Shown: positions 8,428-18,338, counted from the stretch's first letter. The stretch is 64,000 nt of DNA from Leptospira sp. WS60.C2 (GCF_040833955.1 NZ_CP162133.1:1131001-1195000); one strand, 5' to 3'. Made by a program: numbers and translations. Notes: generated from the letters alone by a model not told the origin.

Positions 8428-9657
8428 TCAAAAATTAGGTAAAAAAGCCAAACTCTTTTTGTAACCGACACTGTCAGAAACTTGTTTCATGAGTTTTTTT
8501 GGTGAACCCGCAACCAACTTGTTTTTCCCTTCAATCGAAAATTCTTCTGTACCCAAACCAAACTCTTGGAAGAGTGACAAAAATTCAACAGATCCATAAA
8601 TCGGATAACCATCGATCACAACCAAATCTATGTGCTTCCAATGTAAATTGGATACATTTAAGGTAGATGGATTTTTCTCATCATTCACAACGATAAAATC
8701 ACTTTTGAGTCCAGGCATAAGTGCATTGGGATTTCCCAATCGGAATGCCTTTCTTGGATTTTCCGTGATCATGGCAAATAATGTGGATTCAGGTAATTCG
8801 TCTCCATACATTCCGAAGTAAACAGATTTTGCTGTTCTTAATTCCTCTAATAGATGGCTGGAACCACTGGGAGAAGAATCAGTCCCCAAACAAACGTTAA
8901 CTCCTCTTTCTAAGAAAAGTTTGATATTGGTTGTTTTTCCAAAGATATGAAGATTGGAAGTAGGGCACCAAACAACGGATGCACCTTTTTCTGCGATTTT
9001 ATCGGCTTCTTTTGGTCCAAATGGTAAACAATGTACGAGTACAGAATGTGCGCCAAGGGCATCCATCTTTTCTAAATAACGAAGGGATTGTTTCGAATCG
9101 TCGTCCAATCCTTCGGCTAAGTGTGTGACAAAGGGAAGATTTGCATGTTCTGCCATTCGGTATTCCAAGGCAGGACCTTCACCCCAATCTAAACTGTAAT
9201 TTCCAACAGAGTGTGCCAAAGTATAATCTGATATCAATTTTACAGGCAAAATTCCACGAAATGGATTTTGTACAAAATGGGGGATGTGATCAAATACAGA
9301 GGTCACGCCAGCAAACACATTTTTGTAAGCGCCAAGGTAGTATAAAATTTCTGGATCAATTTGTTGGCGTTCGGCAAACACTCCTGAACTTTTGTATAAA
9401 TTATCATAGGATAACCAAGACAGATGTTTTTCTGTTCCTCCCACTTTTGGCAGATAACTTGCAAGTAAATGATCATGGGAATTGATAAAACCAGGATATA
9501 ATTTTTTACCTTTCAAAGATAGGGTGAACATATCTTTGCTTGCGGAAATGGAGGATTCTATATTAGTGATGGTTTCTCCTGTGAAGAGAAAATCCATCGT
9601 TTCCATTTTCCCATTTCGGAACAAAGAAGCAGATTGTAAAAGGATGGGACGAGTCAT
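8428..9657 (-). CDS. metal-dependent amidohydrolase (deaminase/chlorohydrolase type)
   Basis: 409 residues. Amidohydrolase-superfamily TIM barrel with the metal motif HxH in FINSHDHLLASY (about 58-69), a His in THLAEG, VHC, and the catalytic Asp in LGTDSSPSG. A composite beta-sandwich formed by both termini fits the cytosine-deaminase/MtaD-like branch. The substrate is unknown; S-adenosylhomocysteine/methylthioadenosine or guanine-type deamination are candidates by family only. Start ATG 9655-9657 overlaps the stop of the LysM/M23 gene as ATGA; 25 bp separate it from the downstream cNMP-TPR gene. Confidence 0.85.
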   Translation of the reverse strand: MTRPILLQSASLFRNGKMETMDFLFTGETITNIESSISASKDMFTLSLKGKKLYPGFINSHDHLLASYLPKVGGTEKHLSWLSYDNLYKSSGVFAERQQIDPEILYYLGAYKNVFAGVTSVFDHIPHFVQNPFRGILPVKLISDYTLAHSVGNYSLDWGEGPALEYRMAEHANLPFVTHLAEGLDDDSKQSLRYLEKMDALGAHSVLVHCLPFGPKEADKIAEKGASVVWCPTSNLHIFGKTTNIKLFLERGVNVCLGTDSSPSGSSHLLEELRTAKSVYFGMYGDELPESTLFAMITENPRKAFRLGNPNALMPGLKSDFIVVNDEKNPSTLNVSNLHWKHIDLVVIDGYPIYGSVEFLSLFQEFGLGTEEFSIEGKNKLVAGSPKKLMKQVSDSVGYKKSLAFLPNF

Positions 9658-10295
9658 TCGTATCCTCTTTGTAAAACCAGTTCTGGATTTAAATTGGATT
9701 TGTTCTGGTTGAGTTGAAAATACAAACCTTTGTCTTTTGTTAGGATTCCCAATCTATCTTTTGCTTTCACTTGTTGACCTTCTGTGACTTGAATCCTATC
9801 TAAATTTCCATAAACCGAATACAGTCCATTCTCGTGTTGTAAAATCACAAAATTTTCATAACCATCCATATAATCCACATGCACAACCGTACCTGGAAAA
9901 CTGGCTCGCACAAGAGAGGAATTTCCTCGCTGGAATTGGATTCCTTTGTGTGGGTCATATGTGAGTTCAGAGAATTTCTTTTGAATTCTTTCTTTTTGGA
10001 GGAGTGGATAGGCGATTTTCTGTATGCCCTTTGTTTCAGACGGAACCGATTTTATTGCTTCGTGTTTGGGGATCTGTAATTTTTCATTCTCGAATAAGTT
10101 CTCGCCAATTGTCCTTCCATTTAACTTGGCCAAGGTTTCTGGTGAAACATTCAATTTACGGGCAATTCCATACCAAGTATCCCCTTTGGTAACACGATAG
10201 GCATGGGGTAGGTTTTGTTTTGGGGTTTGTTTGGCAGACATTGGGAATTGAGTCAATCCCATAGAAATCAAAACAATCAGTCCTTGTTTTCGCAT
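9654..10295 (-). CDS. LysM plus degenerate M23-peptidase-like protein, exported
   Basis: 213 residues. A signal peptide at the N-terminus (MRKQGLIVLISMGLTQFPMSA) is followed by a LysM peptidoglycan-binding motif (YRVTKGDTWYGIARKLNVS, about 30-75) and a C-terminal LytM/M23 beta domain. The usual metal ligands are missing: the YAHLS-type motif reads YGNLD, and the HxH-like LHFEL reads LYFQL. It is therefore probably a non-catalytic wall-binding or activator protein, as in EnvC/NlpD-type factors. ATG 10293-10295 has AGGGA upstream; the longer frame to 10376 runs into the fusA terminator. Confidence 0.85.
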   Translation of the reverse strand: MRKQGLIVLISMGLTQFPMSAKQTPKQNLPHAYRVTKGDTWYGIARKLNVSPETLAKLNGRTIGENLFENEKLQIPKHEAIKSVPSETKGIQKIAYPLLQKERIQKKFSELTYDPHKGIQFQRGNSSLVRASFPGTVVHVDYMDGYENFVILQHENGLYSVYGNLDRIQVTEGQQVKAKDRLGILTKDKGLYFQLNQNKSNLNPELVLQRGYE

Positions 10296-10340
10296 ACAAT
10301 CCCTAGAGGAAGTATCGACACGAAAAAGGGAGAGGGCAAT

Positions 10341-10366
10341 AAAAAAGGCGGGGGATCCCGCCTTTT
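10341..10366 (-). terminator. Rho-independent terminator after fusA
   Basis: On the minus strand the stem GGCGGG-(ATCC)-CCCGCC (10347-10362) is followed by TTTTTT (complement of 10341-10346). The flanking A run on the other side makes it potentially bidirectional. It separates fusA from the 10295-5753 operon. Confidence 0.88.
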
Positions 10367-10396
10367 CCAAAATCAAACCGATACAAAAACGAAGTT

Positions 10397-12517
10397 TTAT
10401 TCTTCGTCTTTGTTGTTGACTTTGTATTTTTTCATGAGCTCTTCCGCTACGTTTCTTGGAACAGGAGCATACTTGGAGAATTCCATCGCAAACTCTGCTT
10501 TTCCTTGGGTAGAAGAACGAAGCACAGTAGAGTATCCAAACATATCAGCAAGAGGAACTTCTGCTTCAATTTTTGCATAACCGTTCTCTTCTGTTGTGTT
10601 TAAGATCATACCACGTCTTTGGTTTACAGATGCAAGGATGGCTCCCTGGAATTCTGTTGGTCCTTCTACTTCCACGCGCATGATTGGTTCGAGGATGATT
10701 GGTGCTGCTTTTGCGAAACCTTGGCGGAATCCGTAACGAGCTCCAATTTGGAACGCCATATCGGATGAATCCACATCATGGTAAGCACCGTCATTGATTA
10801 CACAACGAACTCCAATGATAGGGAATCCAATGAGGGATCCTCTCTCTAAACAAGAACGGAAACCTTTATCACAAGAACCGATGTACTCACGAGGGATGGA
10901 TCCACCCACGATTTTATCTACGAATTCGTAGTCTTTTCCTTCTTCTTGTGGGATTGGTTCGATGTAACCAGCTACACGAGAGAACTGACCTTGACCACCC
11001 GTTTGTTTTTTATGAGTGTAATCAAATTCTGCTGATTTTGTGATGGTTTCACGATATGCCACCTGAGGTGCACCAGTCACAAGATCCACACCATACTCAC
11101 GTTTCATCCTTTCGATGTATACTTCGAGGTGGAGTTCTCCCATCCCTTTGATGATGGTCTGACCAGATTCTTTATCAATTTCTGTTTGGAAGGTCGGGTC
11201 TTCTTTTGTGAATCGGTTGAGAGCCTTCGCAAGGTTTGGAAGTTGTTTTGACTCTTTACATTCGATGGTAAGAGAGATCACTGGGTTTGGAACAAACATA
11301 GACTCCATAGTGAGTTTTGTTTTTCCATCAGTGAATGTATCCCCAGACGCACAATCGATCCCGAATAGGGCAACGATGTCACCAGCTTCTGCTTTGGTGA
11401 TATCTTCCATTTCGTTTGAGTGCATACGAACGAGTCGTCCGATGTTATGACGTTTGTTGTTTGACGAATTGTAGATCGTCATCCCTTTTTCGAGTCTACC
11501 TTGGTAAACACGAACGTATGTTAACTGACCGTAACGTCCGTCTTCCAATTTGAAGGCAAGGCAAACGAGTGGTTTTTCTGGATCAGAATCTAAAACGAGT
11601 TCGTTTTCTTCATTTCCAATCTCTTTTGCTGTGTTCACAACATCATACGGAGAGGCAAGGTAATCAGCAACTCCATCTAGAAGTCTTTGTACTCCTTTGT
11701 TTTTAAAGGCAGAACCCATAAACACAGGAACAAATTTAAGTGCAAGAACCCCACGTCGGATCGCTTCTTTGATGCGAGCTTCAGAAGGAGTACCTTCTAA
11801 CATTTCTTCTGTGAGTTCGTCACTGAAAAGGGACACCGCATCGAGAAGGGCTTCACGTTTCTCGTTTGCTTGGTCTTTTAGCTCATCTGGGATCTCAGTG
11901 ATTTTGATATCTTGTCCATTTGGGCCTTCAAAGTAATAGGCTTTCATCTCCACTAAGTCCACAACCCCTTTCAGGTCGTTTTCCAATCCGATAGGAAGTT
12001 GGACCGCGTGTGCATTCAGGTGGAGTTTTTCACGAAGTTGTTCGATCACACGCCATGGGTTTGCACCCGTTCTGTCGAGTTTGTTGATAAAGGCAACACG
12101 TGGAACGTTGTAACGTTTCATCTGGCGGTCTACCGTGATGGACTGAGATTGTACTCCCGCCACCCCACAAAGAACCATAATCGCAGAATCAAGGACACGT
12201 AGGGACCGTTCTACTTCGATGGTGAAGTCAACGTGGCCGGGAGTATCAATGATGTTGATGGTAATGTCTTTCCAAGTGGCATACGTTGCCGCTGACTGGA
12301 TGGTAATCCCTCTTTCTCGTTCGAGGTCCATACTATCCATAGTAGCACCCACACCGTCTTTTCCACGAACTTCGTGGATGGCATGAATTTTGTTCGTATA
12401 AAATAGAATACGTTCGGTAAGGGTTGTTTTACCAGAGTCAATGTGTGCGGAAATTCCGATGTTACGGATTCTTTCCAATTTTGGATCACGTTTGGTTGCT
12501 TGCGTCGCAGAGGTCAT
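10397..12517 (-). CDS. fusA: translation elongation factor G
   Basis: 706 residues. GTPase that drives ribosomal translocation and, with RRF, ribosome recycling. G1 is [10 protein letters not shown] (about 24-33); the switch region is [11 protein letters not shown]3 DTPGHVDF; G4 NKLD. Domains II-V are intact, including [11 protein letters not shown] in domain II and [10 protein letters not shown] in domain IV. Start ATG 12515-12517 is preceded by GAGGAAAAT. It stands alone, not in a str operon with rpsL/rpsG/tuf, and ends at the terminator 10341-10366. Confidence 0.98.
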   Translation of the reverse strand: MTSATQATKRDPKLERIRNIGISAHIDSGKTTLTERILFYTNKIHAIHEVRGKDGVGATMDSMDLERERGITIQSAATYATWKDITINIIDTPGHVDFTIEVERSLRVLDSAIMVLCGVAGVQSQSITVDRQMKRYNVPRVAFINKLDRTGANPWRVIEQLREKLHLNAHAVQLPIGLENDLKGVVDLVEMKAYYFEGPNGQDIKITEIPDELKDQANEKREALLDAVSLFSDELTEEMLEGTPSEARIKEAIRRGVLALKFVPVFMGSAFKNKGVQRLLDGVADYLASPYDVVNTAKEIGNEENELVLDSDPEKPLVCLAFKLEDGRYGQLTYVRVYQGRLEKGMTIYNSSNNKRHNIGRLVRMHSNEMEDITKAEAGDIVALFGIDCASGDTFTDGKTKLTMESMFVPNPVISLTIECKESKQLPNLAKALNRFTKEDPTFQTEIDKESGQTIIKGMGELHLEVYIERMKREYGVDLVTGAPQVAYRETITKSAEFDYTHKKQTGGQGQFSRVAGYIEPIPQEEGKDYEFVDKIVGGSIPREYIGSCDKGFRSCLERGSLIGFPIIGVRCVINDGAYHDVDSSDMAFQIGARYGFRQGFAKAAPIILEPIMRVEVEGPTEFQGAILASVNQRRGMILNTTEENGYAKIEAEVPLADMFGYSTVLRSSTQGKAEFAMEFSKYAPVPRNVAEELMKKYKVNNKDEE

Positions 12518-12643
12518 ATTTTCCTCAAAAATAAGGTTAAAGTTGAATTGATTCTACCAAAATCTGAAATGGACTGCGTTTGTAAAGTACTTGGGATTTT
12601 TGGTTAGCGGGAAAATCCTGGAGAAACTTGCGAATGGGGAAAT

Positions 12644-14170
12644 ATGCATTTTGCGCGATTGAAGCGATTTTTTAAAACCTTGTCTTTTGCCCGAGTGGTT
12701 TGCCTGGGTTTTTTTGCTGCCATTATCCTTGGTTCTTTTGCTCTGTATGTTTCAGAGGAAGGAGAGTTATCCTATGTGGATAGTCTCTACTTGTCTGCTT
12801 CCTCCATCTGTGTGACAGGACTGTCTCCCATCCCTCTCTCGGGCCTTCGTCCCACCACTCATTGGATCATGTTGTTTCTCATCCAGCTCGGTGGTCTTGG
12901 GATCATCAGTTTTACTGTGATTGTTGGGTTTCTCATTACCAAAGGGATTTCCAGGAATGCTCGTTTCAATGCGTTTGTTGGGGCGGCTATCGACACTCAA
13001 ACGGAAACAGAGTCTCTTGCCACGAATGAAGTGAACCGGATTTTACTTTCCATCATCAATATCTCATTTTCCATCGAAATTTTAGGAGCCATTGGGCTTT
13101 ACCTTCACATGCCAGAAGGAGTAGAAGGGGAAAACACTCGTTGGTTTTTTTCTCTGTTTACCGCTGTTTCCTCTTTCAATAACGCTGGTTTTTCGATTAC
13201 CGATGATCTGAGTGCCCTAAGGCTCGATCCATTTTCGCTCTATATTGTTTCAGGACTTGTGATTTTTGGAGGGATTGGATTTCCTGTGATCATCCTTTTG
13301 GAAAAAGTATTACTCACAATTTTTGTTCGACTCATGTATCGAATTGAAGTGGTAGCTGAGACTTTGATGATGGAAAAGGCATTAAAGACAGGAAATGTTC
13401 CCAAATTTTTATTATTACCTGCTCAATTCTCTGCGATTTTAGAAAATAGAATTGAGGAGTATAACAAACATTTACGTGGGGAAACCACGCGGATTCAATC
13501 CAAACTTTTAGTATATGGATCTTTTGCTTTGTTATTATTTGGTTTTTTTGGAATCTATTTTTTAGAACGATCCAATCCACATACCTTTCATGGTATGGAT
13601 ATGATGGATAAAATCTCAAACGCCTTTTTTATGTCTGTGTGCTCTCGGACGGCAGGTTTTTCTACCATGGATTTGGGACACCTTAATGATGCCACAGTCA
13701 TTATCATCACCGTACTTATGTTCATTGGTGGTGGGCCACAGGGAACGGCCGGTGGTATAAAAATTACCACCTTTGTTTTGTTACTTGCCTATTTAAAAAA
13801 TGTCATTCAACCTGCAAAACCCGTTATGTTGTTTGGTGAGATTGTTTCCAAAAATTCAGTTGCTGTAGCGATACGGGTTTACTTTTTAGCAACGATTGCA
13901 CTTGCATTTGTATTCATTTTACTTGGTATTTTGGATCAGAACCAACATTCTTTACATGTGATTTTTTTCGAATTGATATCTTCTTTTTCCACAGTGGGAT
14001 TCACCTTGAATCTGACTTCTCAGTTAGGAGATATTGAAAAATTGTTTTATGCTGCCGTGATGTATGTTGGTAGAGTGGGAATCTTTACTGTTCTCATTGC
14101 TGCCACAGGTCACTCCGGCGTTCCTAAAATGGGAACTGTGGACGATGGCATAAAAATCCAAGTGGGTTAA
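12644..14170 (+). CDS. ktrB: Trk/Ktr-type potassium uptake channel subunit
   Basis: 508 residues, about ten hydrophobic segments. Four pore-loop repeats are recognisable: SSICVTGLS (about 52-60), SSFNNAGFS, SRTAGFST and SSFSTVGFT, each with the central Gly that builds the K+ filter in TrkH/KtrB. Motif GGGPQGTAGGIK matches the region before the last repeat. Start ATG 12644 follows GGGGAAAT. The usual cytosolic gating partner KtrA/TrkA is not adjacent. Residues 250-290 form a longer cytoplasmic loop than typical. Confidence 0.9.
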   Translation: MHFARLKRFFKTLSFARVVCLGFFAAIILGSFALYVSEEGELSYVDSLYLSASSICVTGLSPIPLSGLRPTTHWIMLFLIQLGGLGIISFTVIVGFLITKGISRNARFNAFVGAAIDTQTETESLATNEVNRILLSIINISFSIEILGAIGLYLHMPEGVEGENTRWFFSLFTAVSSFNNAGFSITDDLSALRLDPFSLYIVSGLVIFGGIGFPVIILLEKVLLTIFVRLMYRIEVVAETLMMEKALKTGNVPKFLLLPAQFSAILENRIEEYNKHLRGETTRIQSKLLVYGSFALLLFGFFGIYFLERSNPHTFHGMDMMDKISNAFFMSVCSRTAGFSTMDLGHLNDATVIIITVLMFIGGGPQGTAGGIKITTFVLLLAYLKNVIQPAKPVMLFGEIVSKNSVAVAIRVYFLATIALAFVFILLGILDQNQHSLHVIFFELISSFSTVGFTLNLTSQLGDIEKLFYAAVMYVGRVGIFTVLIAATGHSGVPKMGTVDDGIKIQVG

Positions 14171-14215
14171 AATCGTGAGAAAAATCGGTTTTAGTAATTT
14201 TAGGGAAAGGAAGGA

Positions 14216-15250
14216 TTGGTAGTTGTGACTCCAAGCATCAAAGAATCGTTTCAGTCTTTTTGGAAAACGCCTGAAATAACCAAAGAAGAAGAAGTAAAAG
14301 AAAAAACAAAGTCCGATCTGAAGGAAACTCTCAAACAATTAGAGTCTAGATTGGAATCAGTAGAAATTCTCATCACAAATTCTCAATTAGAAGATGCGAA
14401 AATACTTTTACATCACCTCAGTTACGACTTCATCAATTTCCAAAAAAAGAGAAACAATGAAACGCCTGTTTTACTAGGAGCAGATGTTTCTGGCTTTGTG
14501 ATACCGGAATCACCTATAAAAATCAAACCTTTTCAGTTTCTAACACGTTTGCCTCAATTAGCATCCCTCAGTGAAGAGGAAACGAATTCCTACTTTGACG
14601 AATGTTTGGATACATATGATTTTTTGTCCCATATTGTGGGGAAGGAAATCAAAACCATTTACAAAACAAGACTTGATGATTACCGCTCCGTGCGAAGGAT
14701 TCGAATCTTCAGTATCAGCCTGATTCTTTTTGCAACCATCGCTTCTATCTTTTATTACCAATACAAATACCCAGAATTTAAGGAACAAAACATCGAGTTG
14801 TATTCCTTTTTGGACAAGGAACATCCACAAACCACTGAGGACTCAAAACTCTCCTTACCGTTAAAGAAGGAAGAAATTGGTAACTGGGTGGAATATCGTT
14901 TTCCCATCCCTGCCTCAATGAACCAGTTTGGTGGACTTCGGATTGACCCTTTGCAACAGAGGGGAATTCGGTTTGCGTTGGATGATTTAAAGATCCTTGA
15001 TGACCAGGGAAAGATTTTGTACTCGAAAAAATTTCTCGTAAGTCGGTCCTTATTACCGGAAGATTACCAAGATTTTTTATCCATTCTCGATATCAAAACG
15101 GCAGGGAAACAGGAACCTGGTGAGATCGTTGAAATGATCACCACAGGAAAAAATCCACAAATCCATCTGGTGTTTCCGATGATTCAAAACGCCAAAACAA
15201 TCCATCTCAAAATGAAATACATAGAAGCCCATAAAGTGAAGAAAAAATGA
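14216..15250 (+). CDS. unknown single-pass membrane protein
   Basis: 344 residues. The N-terminal about 165 residues are soluble with coiled-coil-like heptads (KETLKQLESRLESVEILI), then comes one membrane segment (IRIFSISLILFATIASIFYY, about 165-185), then a C-terminal domain, probably outside the membrane, containing WVEYRFPIPASMNQFGG. No family recognised. Start is TTG at 14216 with GGGAAAGG upstream; GTG at 14225 is also possible. The stop overlaps the next gene as ATGA, so it is translationally coupled to the prenyltransferase at 15247. Confidence 0.65.
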   Translation: MVVVTPSIKESFQSFWKTPEITKEEEVKEKTKSDLKETLKQLESRLESVEILITNSQLEDAKILLHHLSYDFINFQKKRNNETPVLLGADVSGFVIPESPIKIKPFQFLTRLPQLASLSEEETNSYFDECLDTYDFLSHIVGKEIKTIYKTRLDDYRSVRRIRIFSISLILFATIASIFYYQYKYPEFKEQNIELYSFLDKEHPQTTEDSKLSLPLKKEEIGNWVEYRFPIPASMNQFGGLRIDPLQQRGIRFALDDLKILDDQGKILYSKKFLVSRSLLPEDYQDFLSILDIKTAGKQEPGEIVEMITTGKNPQIHLVFPMIQNAKTIHLKMKYIEAHKVKKK

Positions 15251-16146
15251 TCTACCTATATTTGAAACTCATGCGGATCCCACAGTGGATCAAAAATATC
15301 ATCCTCTTTGCAGGACTTATTTTTTCAAAACGAATCTTCGACATTCCTTCCTTCACAAAGGTTTGTTTGGCTTTTTTGTTTTTTTCTTTAGTAGCAAGTT
15401 GTCAGTATGTGTTTAATGACTTTTTGGACCAAAAAGAAGATGCCAAACACCCAGAAAAAAGACATAGACCTCTTGCAAGTGGAGCCTTGGACTCAGGCAT
15501 TGCACTTGCGATCACTGGTGCCATATTACCTGTTGCGTTAATTGGTTCGTATAAACTTTCTCCCGTTTTCTTTTATCTCACTATTTTTTACTTAATGTTT
15601 AACATGTTGTATAGCAAAGTGTTAAAACACATTGTCATCTTAGATGTGATGAGTATCTCCATTGGTTTTGTGTTACGAGCCATTGCAGGTGCTGTTGTGA
15701 TCGGAGTGGAGTTTTCCCATTGGTTGTTACTTTGTACGTTTATGTTGGCACTCTTCTGGGGTTTTTCAAAACGAAGAGGAGAGATTCATATCTTAAAAAC
15801 CGATGCTGGAAAACATCGTAAGATCTTGGAAGAATATTCCATAGAGTTTTTGGATTTGATGATGGCTGTGGTTGCAACTTTAACTCTTGTGAGTTATGTA
15901 ATGTATACGGTTAGTTCTGAAACTGCAAAAAGTTTAGGAACACCGTATATGGTCTATACCGTACCCATTGTTGTGTATGCAATCTTTCGGTCTCTGTATA
16001 TTATCTATATCAAAAATATGGGTCACAATCCCACAAGAGCCATCCTTACCGATGTGAGCGTTCTTGTTTCAGGAGTGATTTGGCTCCTTCTCATCTTATT
16101 TTTGATGTTTGGGAACTTATCAGGCCATCCACCAGTCTACCAGTAG
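15247..16146 (+). CDS. UbiA-family prenyltransferase, decaprenyl-phosphate phosphoribosyltransferase-like
   Basis: 299 residues, eight to nine membrane helices. The N-terminal RIPQWIKN and the Asp-rich motif NDFLDQKEDAKHP, followed by KRHRPLASG, match the branch of UbiA enzymes that transfer 5-phosphoribosyl from PRPP to polyprenyl phosphate (Rv3806c type), rather than those prenylating quinones. The second Asp motif region lies near LDVMSISIGFVLRAIAGA. The inferred role is making a lipid-linked ribose/arabinose donor for envelope glycans. It overlaps the upstream unknown gene by 4 bp; the thioredoxin-like gene starts 2 bp downstream. Confidence 0.8.
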   Translation: MIYLYLKLMRIPQWIKNIILFAGLIFSKRIFDIPSFTKVCLAFLFFSLVASCQYVFNDFLDQKEDAKHPEKRHRPLASGALDSGIALAITGAILPVALIGSYKLSPVFFYLTIFYLMFNMLYSKVLKHIVILDVMSISIGFVLRAIAGAVVIGVEFSHWLLLCTFMLALFWGFSKRRGEIHILKTDAGKHRKILEEYSIEFLDLMMAVVATLTLVSYVMYTVSSETAKSLGTPYMVYTVPIVVYAIFRSLYIIYIKNMGHNPTRAILTDVSVLVSGVIWLLLILFLMFGNLSGHPPVYQ

Positions 16147-16148
16147 AG

Positions 16149-16658
16149 ATGAAAATTTGGAAGCAGTTACCATACGGGTGGAAGGTAGTTTTCGCCTTTG
16201 TTTTCTTTTTTTCGGCCACGTTAGGATTTGCCTACTTTAAAGCAAGGGATACCAATCCAAATGTTCCCATTGAAGCATTAGCGACCACTCCAACCGAAGC
16301 AAATTCCTGGAAAGGTCACCCCAAAGTTGTGTATTTTTGGGCCACTTGGTGCACCGTTTGTAAGGCATACGCACCCATACTGGAAGCCAATCTTAAGTTT
16401 TTGCCGAAGGAAACTATGTTTCTCTCCGTTTTGGAATCCGAGGATTCAGAAGAAATGAAGGACGTTTTGGCAAATCTTTCCAAAGAGGGAAAACGTCCCA
16501 TTTACACAGCCGACTACCGAATGCTTAAAGAATGGAGAATTTCTGCCTATCCCACGACTCTATTTTTGAATGGAGACGGCAAAGTGATTTTTGCAGATTC
16601 TGGAATTTTAAGCCCAATTGGATTCTGGATTCGTTCTTTTCTTCTGCGCTTTTTTTAA
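16149..16658 (+). CDS. thioredoxin-like (TlpA/ResA type) protein, membrane-anchored
   Basis: 169 residues. An N-terminal membrane anchor (about 10-32) is followed by a thioredoxin domain with active site WATWCTVCK (about residues 65-73) and the cis-proline segment ISAYPTTLFLNGDGKV. It probably works on periplasmic thiols. ATG 16149 begins 2 bp after the prenyltransferase stop (16144-16146), and a longer frame from 16080 would overlap that gene without a ribosome site. Its place in the coupled cluster suggests a shared envelope role. Confidence 0.85.
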   Translation: MKIWKQLPYGWKVVFAFVFFFSATLGFAYFKARDTNPNVPIEALATTPTEANSWKGHPKVVYFWATWCTVCKAYAPILEANLKFLPKETMFLSVLESEDSEEMKDVLANLSKEGKRPIYTADYRMLKEWRISAYPTTLFLNGDGKVIFADSGILSPIGFWIRSFLLRFF

Positions 16659-16675
16659 ACTGTCGATGATCTAGT

Positions 16676-17449
16676 ATGGATGCAAGCTTCAAACCCAAAC
16701 CGCTTTTGAATAAGTCGGAACTTCGCCAAATCAAACGAAGTAAAACTAGGGTAGAAGGGAAAAAAGTCATCACGGATGATGTCAAAAAACTAAAATCTCT
16801 CAAAGTCACTCCTGAACTTAGCTTCCAACAGTCCATTGACTACTACAAAGAACCCATTTGGATCGAATATTATATTCCAAAAGAATCTCGGTTTGCTTTT
16901 GAAACCAAGTATCTCTTTATCTACCTTGTCGATCCAGAAATCACAGAAGAGGAATGTGACAAGGCAAGAAAAATCGCCAAAGAAAACGATGAGATTGTGG
17001 ATGTCTTTGCTTATATGGAAAGAAATCCAGAATCGATTCGACTCATTGAAGATTCGTACCACTCAACCATGTCGATGCATGAAACCATTCATCACATCTA
17101 TCGAAATTATAAAGAAACGGGCGCGACGGAAGATTTAAAAACTGCCTGTTACCTAACAGAAGCACTGCTCAAATACGAACCAACGATTGCTGGACTCACT
17201 TACTTTCGTGATTATAGCATTTATAATTTGAATTATTGGATTCGAACTCTGAATCGTTTGAAGATTGATTTTGCCTTAGAAGATGCGACCGTGTCACTTC
17301 TCATCAAAAGGCGTAATGAACTCTGGGAGTTCGAAAATAGAGAAGAAGACGAAGACTTTGATTTACTTGCGGCATTGTTTTTTGAACAAGCATTCCCGAA
17401 CCGAGGGGCAGGGGAACTATCCAGTGATGACCTTTTATTATTCGAATGA
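16676..17449 (+). CDS. unknown cytoplasmic protein
   Basis: 257 residues, no signal peptide or membrane segment. The N-terminus is basic (about 1-45) and the rest looks mostly alpha-helical, with acidic clusters (WEFENREEDEDFDLL) near the C-terminus. I recognise no domain. It starts 17 bp after the thioredoxin-like gene and may be in the same transcript. Converges with the gene ending at 17475. Confidence 0.65.
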   Translation: MDASFKPKPLLNKSELRQIKRSKTRVEGKKVITDDVKKLKSLKVTPELSFQQSIDYYKEPIWIEYYIPKESRFAFETKYLFIYLVDPEITEEECDKARKIAKENDEIVDVFAYMERNPESIRLIEDSYHSTMSMHETIHHIYRNYKETGATEDLKTACYLTEALLKYEPTIAGLTYFRDYSIYNLNYWIRTLNRLKIDFALEDATVSLLIKRRNELWEFENREEDEDFDLLAALFFEQAFPNRGAGELSSDDLLLFE

Positions 17450-17474
17450 ACGAGAGTCTTTTGATTGTCTCAGT

Positions 17475-18338
17475 TCACTCTAACCAACGGAATAAATCGA
17501 TCCAATCAAACATCGATTGGTTCTGAGGATTTGTAAAAAATTTTGTTGTTTCCCCAAGTTTCATCGTCACGGGAATACGTTTTTCTTGGAAAGAAAACGT
17601 GAGTTTCGAAATCGATTGACTCGATTCTTTCCAATGTTTTTCTTCTGAACTTTCTTCGGTGAGAGGAAAACTATTTAAAAAGATTCTCCAAAAATCGTTT
17701 CCATCGATGAGAACCTCTGAGATTCCACCAATCCCCATCTTAAGATCCCTATATAAATGTTCCTTGTTAAAATCTTTTTGTCCAATGGATAAAAATGGTT
17801 TTTCCCGTTTGATTTTTTGCAAAGGGGGTAGGATGGCTTTTGCATCTATGGCGTCCCAATCTAAGATCAAAAAATGACAGTTGCTAGTTTGCATTCTCTG
17901 CAGTAAAAATTCAGCTGTTCCTTCTATGTAGACTTGGTATCCCATTGTTTTTAAAAACATGAGTAGGTGTTTGTCCAAGATAGGATTTTTTGTATACACA
18001 ACCCAAGTTAAGTTTTGTTTCGGGAGTGGATTTGTAGGTAGGGTATGTATTTTGTTGTAGGGTTTTTCCCATAAACAAGATACCCCAATGGATTTGTAGC
18101 GATCCTTTTCTTCTTTTGAAAAATGACCGCATAAGATTGGTTCGATGCTCCAATCCAAAAGTTCTTTTGCTAACTCTGGTGTTGGTTTGGAAAACAATCG
18201 GACTGAGTCTGGAAAATCCTTCCAAGTTTTATTTGTACATTCTTTCACTACGAGCCCATTCACTTGCAACCAAGCACTGATGAGATCTTTTTCCCCTTCG
18301 GAAACTTGTGTCAAAACGGCACCGAATCGATTGTCCAT
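17475..18338 (-). CDS. unknown protein with receiver-like features
   Basis: 287 residues, soluble. The central part (about 105-195) resembles a degenerate response-regulator receiver: a strand TWVVYTKNPILDKHLLMFLKTMG, then FLILDWDAIDAKAILPPLQ in the place of the phospho-acceptor strand, then KPFLSIGQKD in the place of the conserved Thr/Lys strands. The acidic triad is incomplete, so phosphorylation is doubtful. An N-terminal segment of about 100 residues may be a second degenerate copy. ATG 18336-18338; divergent from phaR, 57 bp away. Confidence 0.6.
   Translation of the reverse strand: MDNRFGAVLTQVSEGEKDLISAWLQVNGLVVKECTNKTWKDFPDSVRLFSKPTPELAKELLDWSIEPILCGHFSKEEKDRYKSIGVSCLWEKPYNKIHTLPTNPLPKQNLTWVVYTKNPILDKHLLMFLKTMGYQVYIEGTAEFLLQRMQTSNCHFLILDWDAIDAKAILPPLQKIKREKPFLSIGQKDFNKEHLYRDLKMGIGGISEVLIDGNDFWRIFLNSFPLTEESSEEKHWKESSQSISKLTFSFQEKRIPVTMKLGETTKFFTNPQNQSMFDWIDLFRWLE

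Noticed and set aside
10215..10580. 121-residue plus-strand frame across the LysM gene start and the fusA end
   Set aside because: It reads through the fusA terminator stem and overlaps two supported genes on the other strand.
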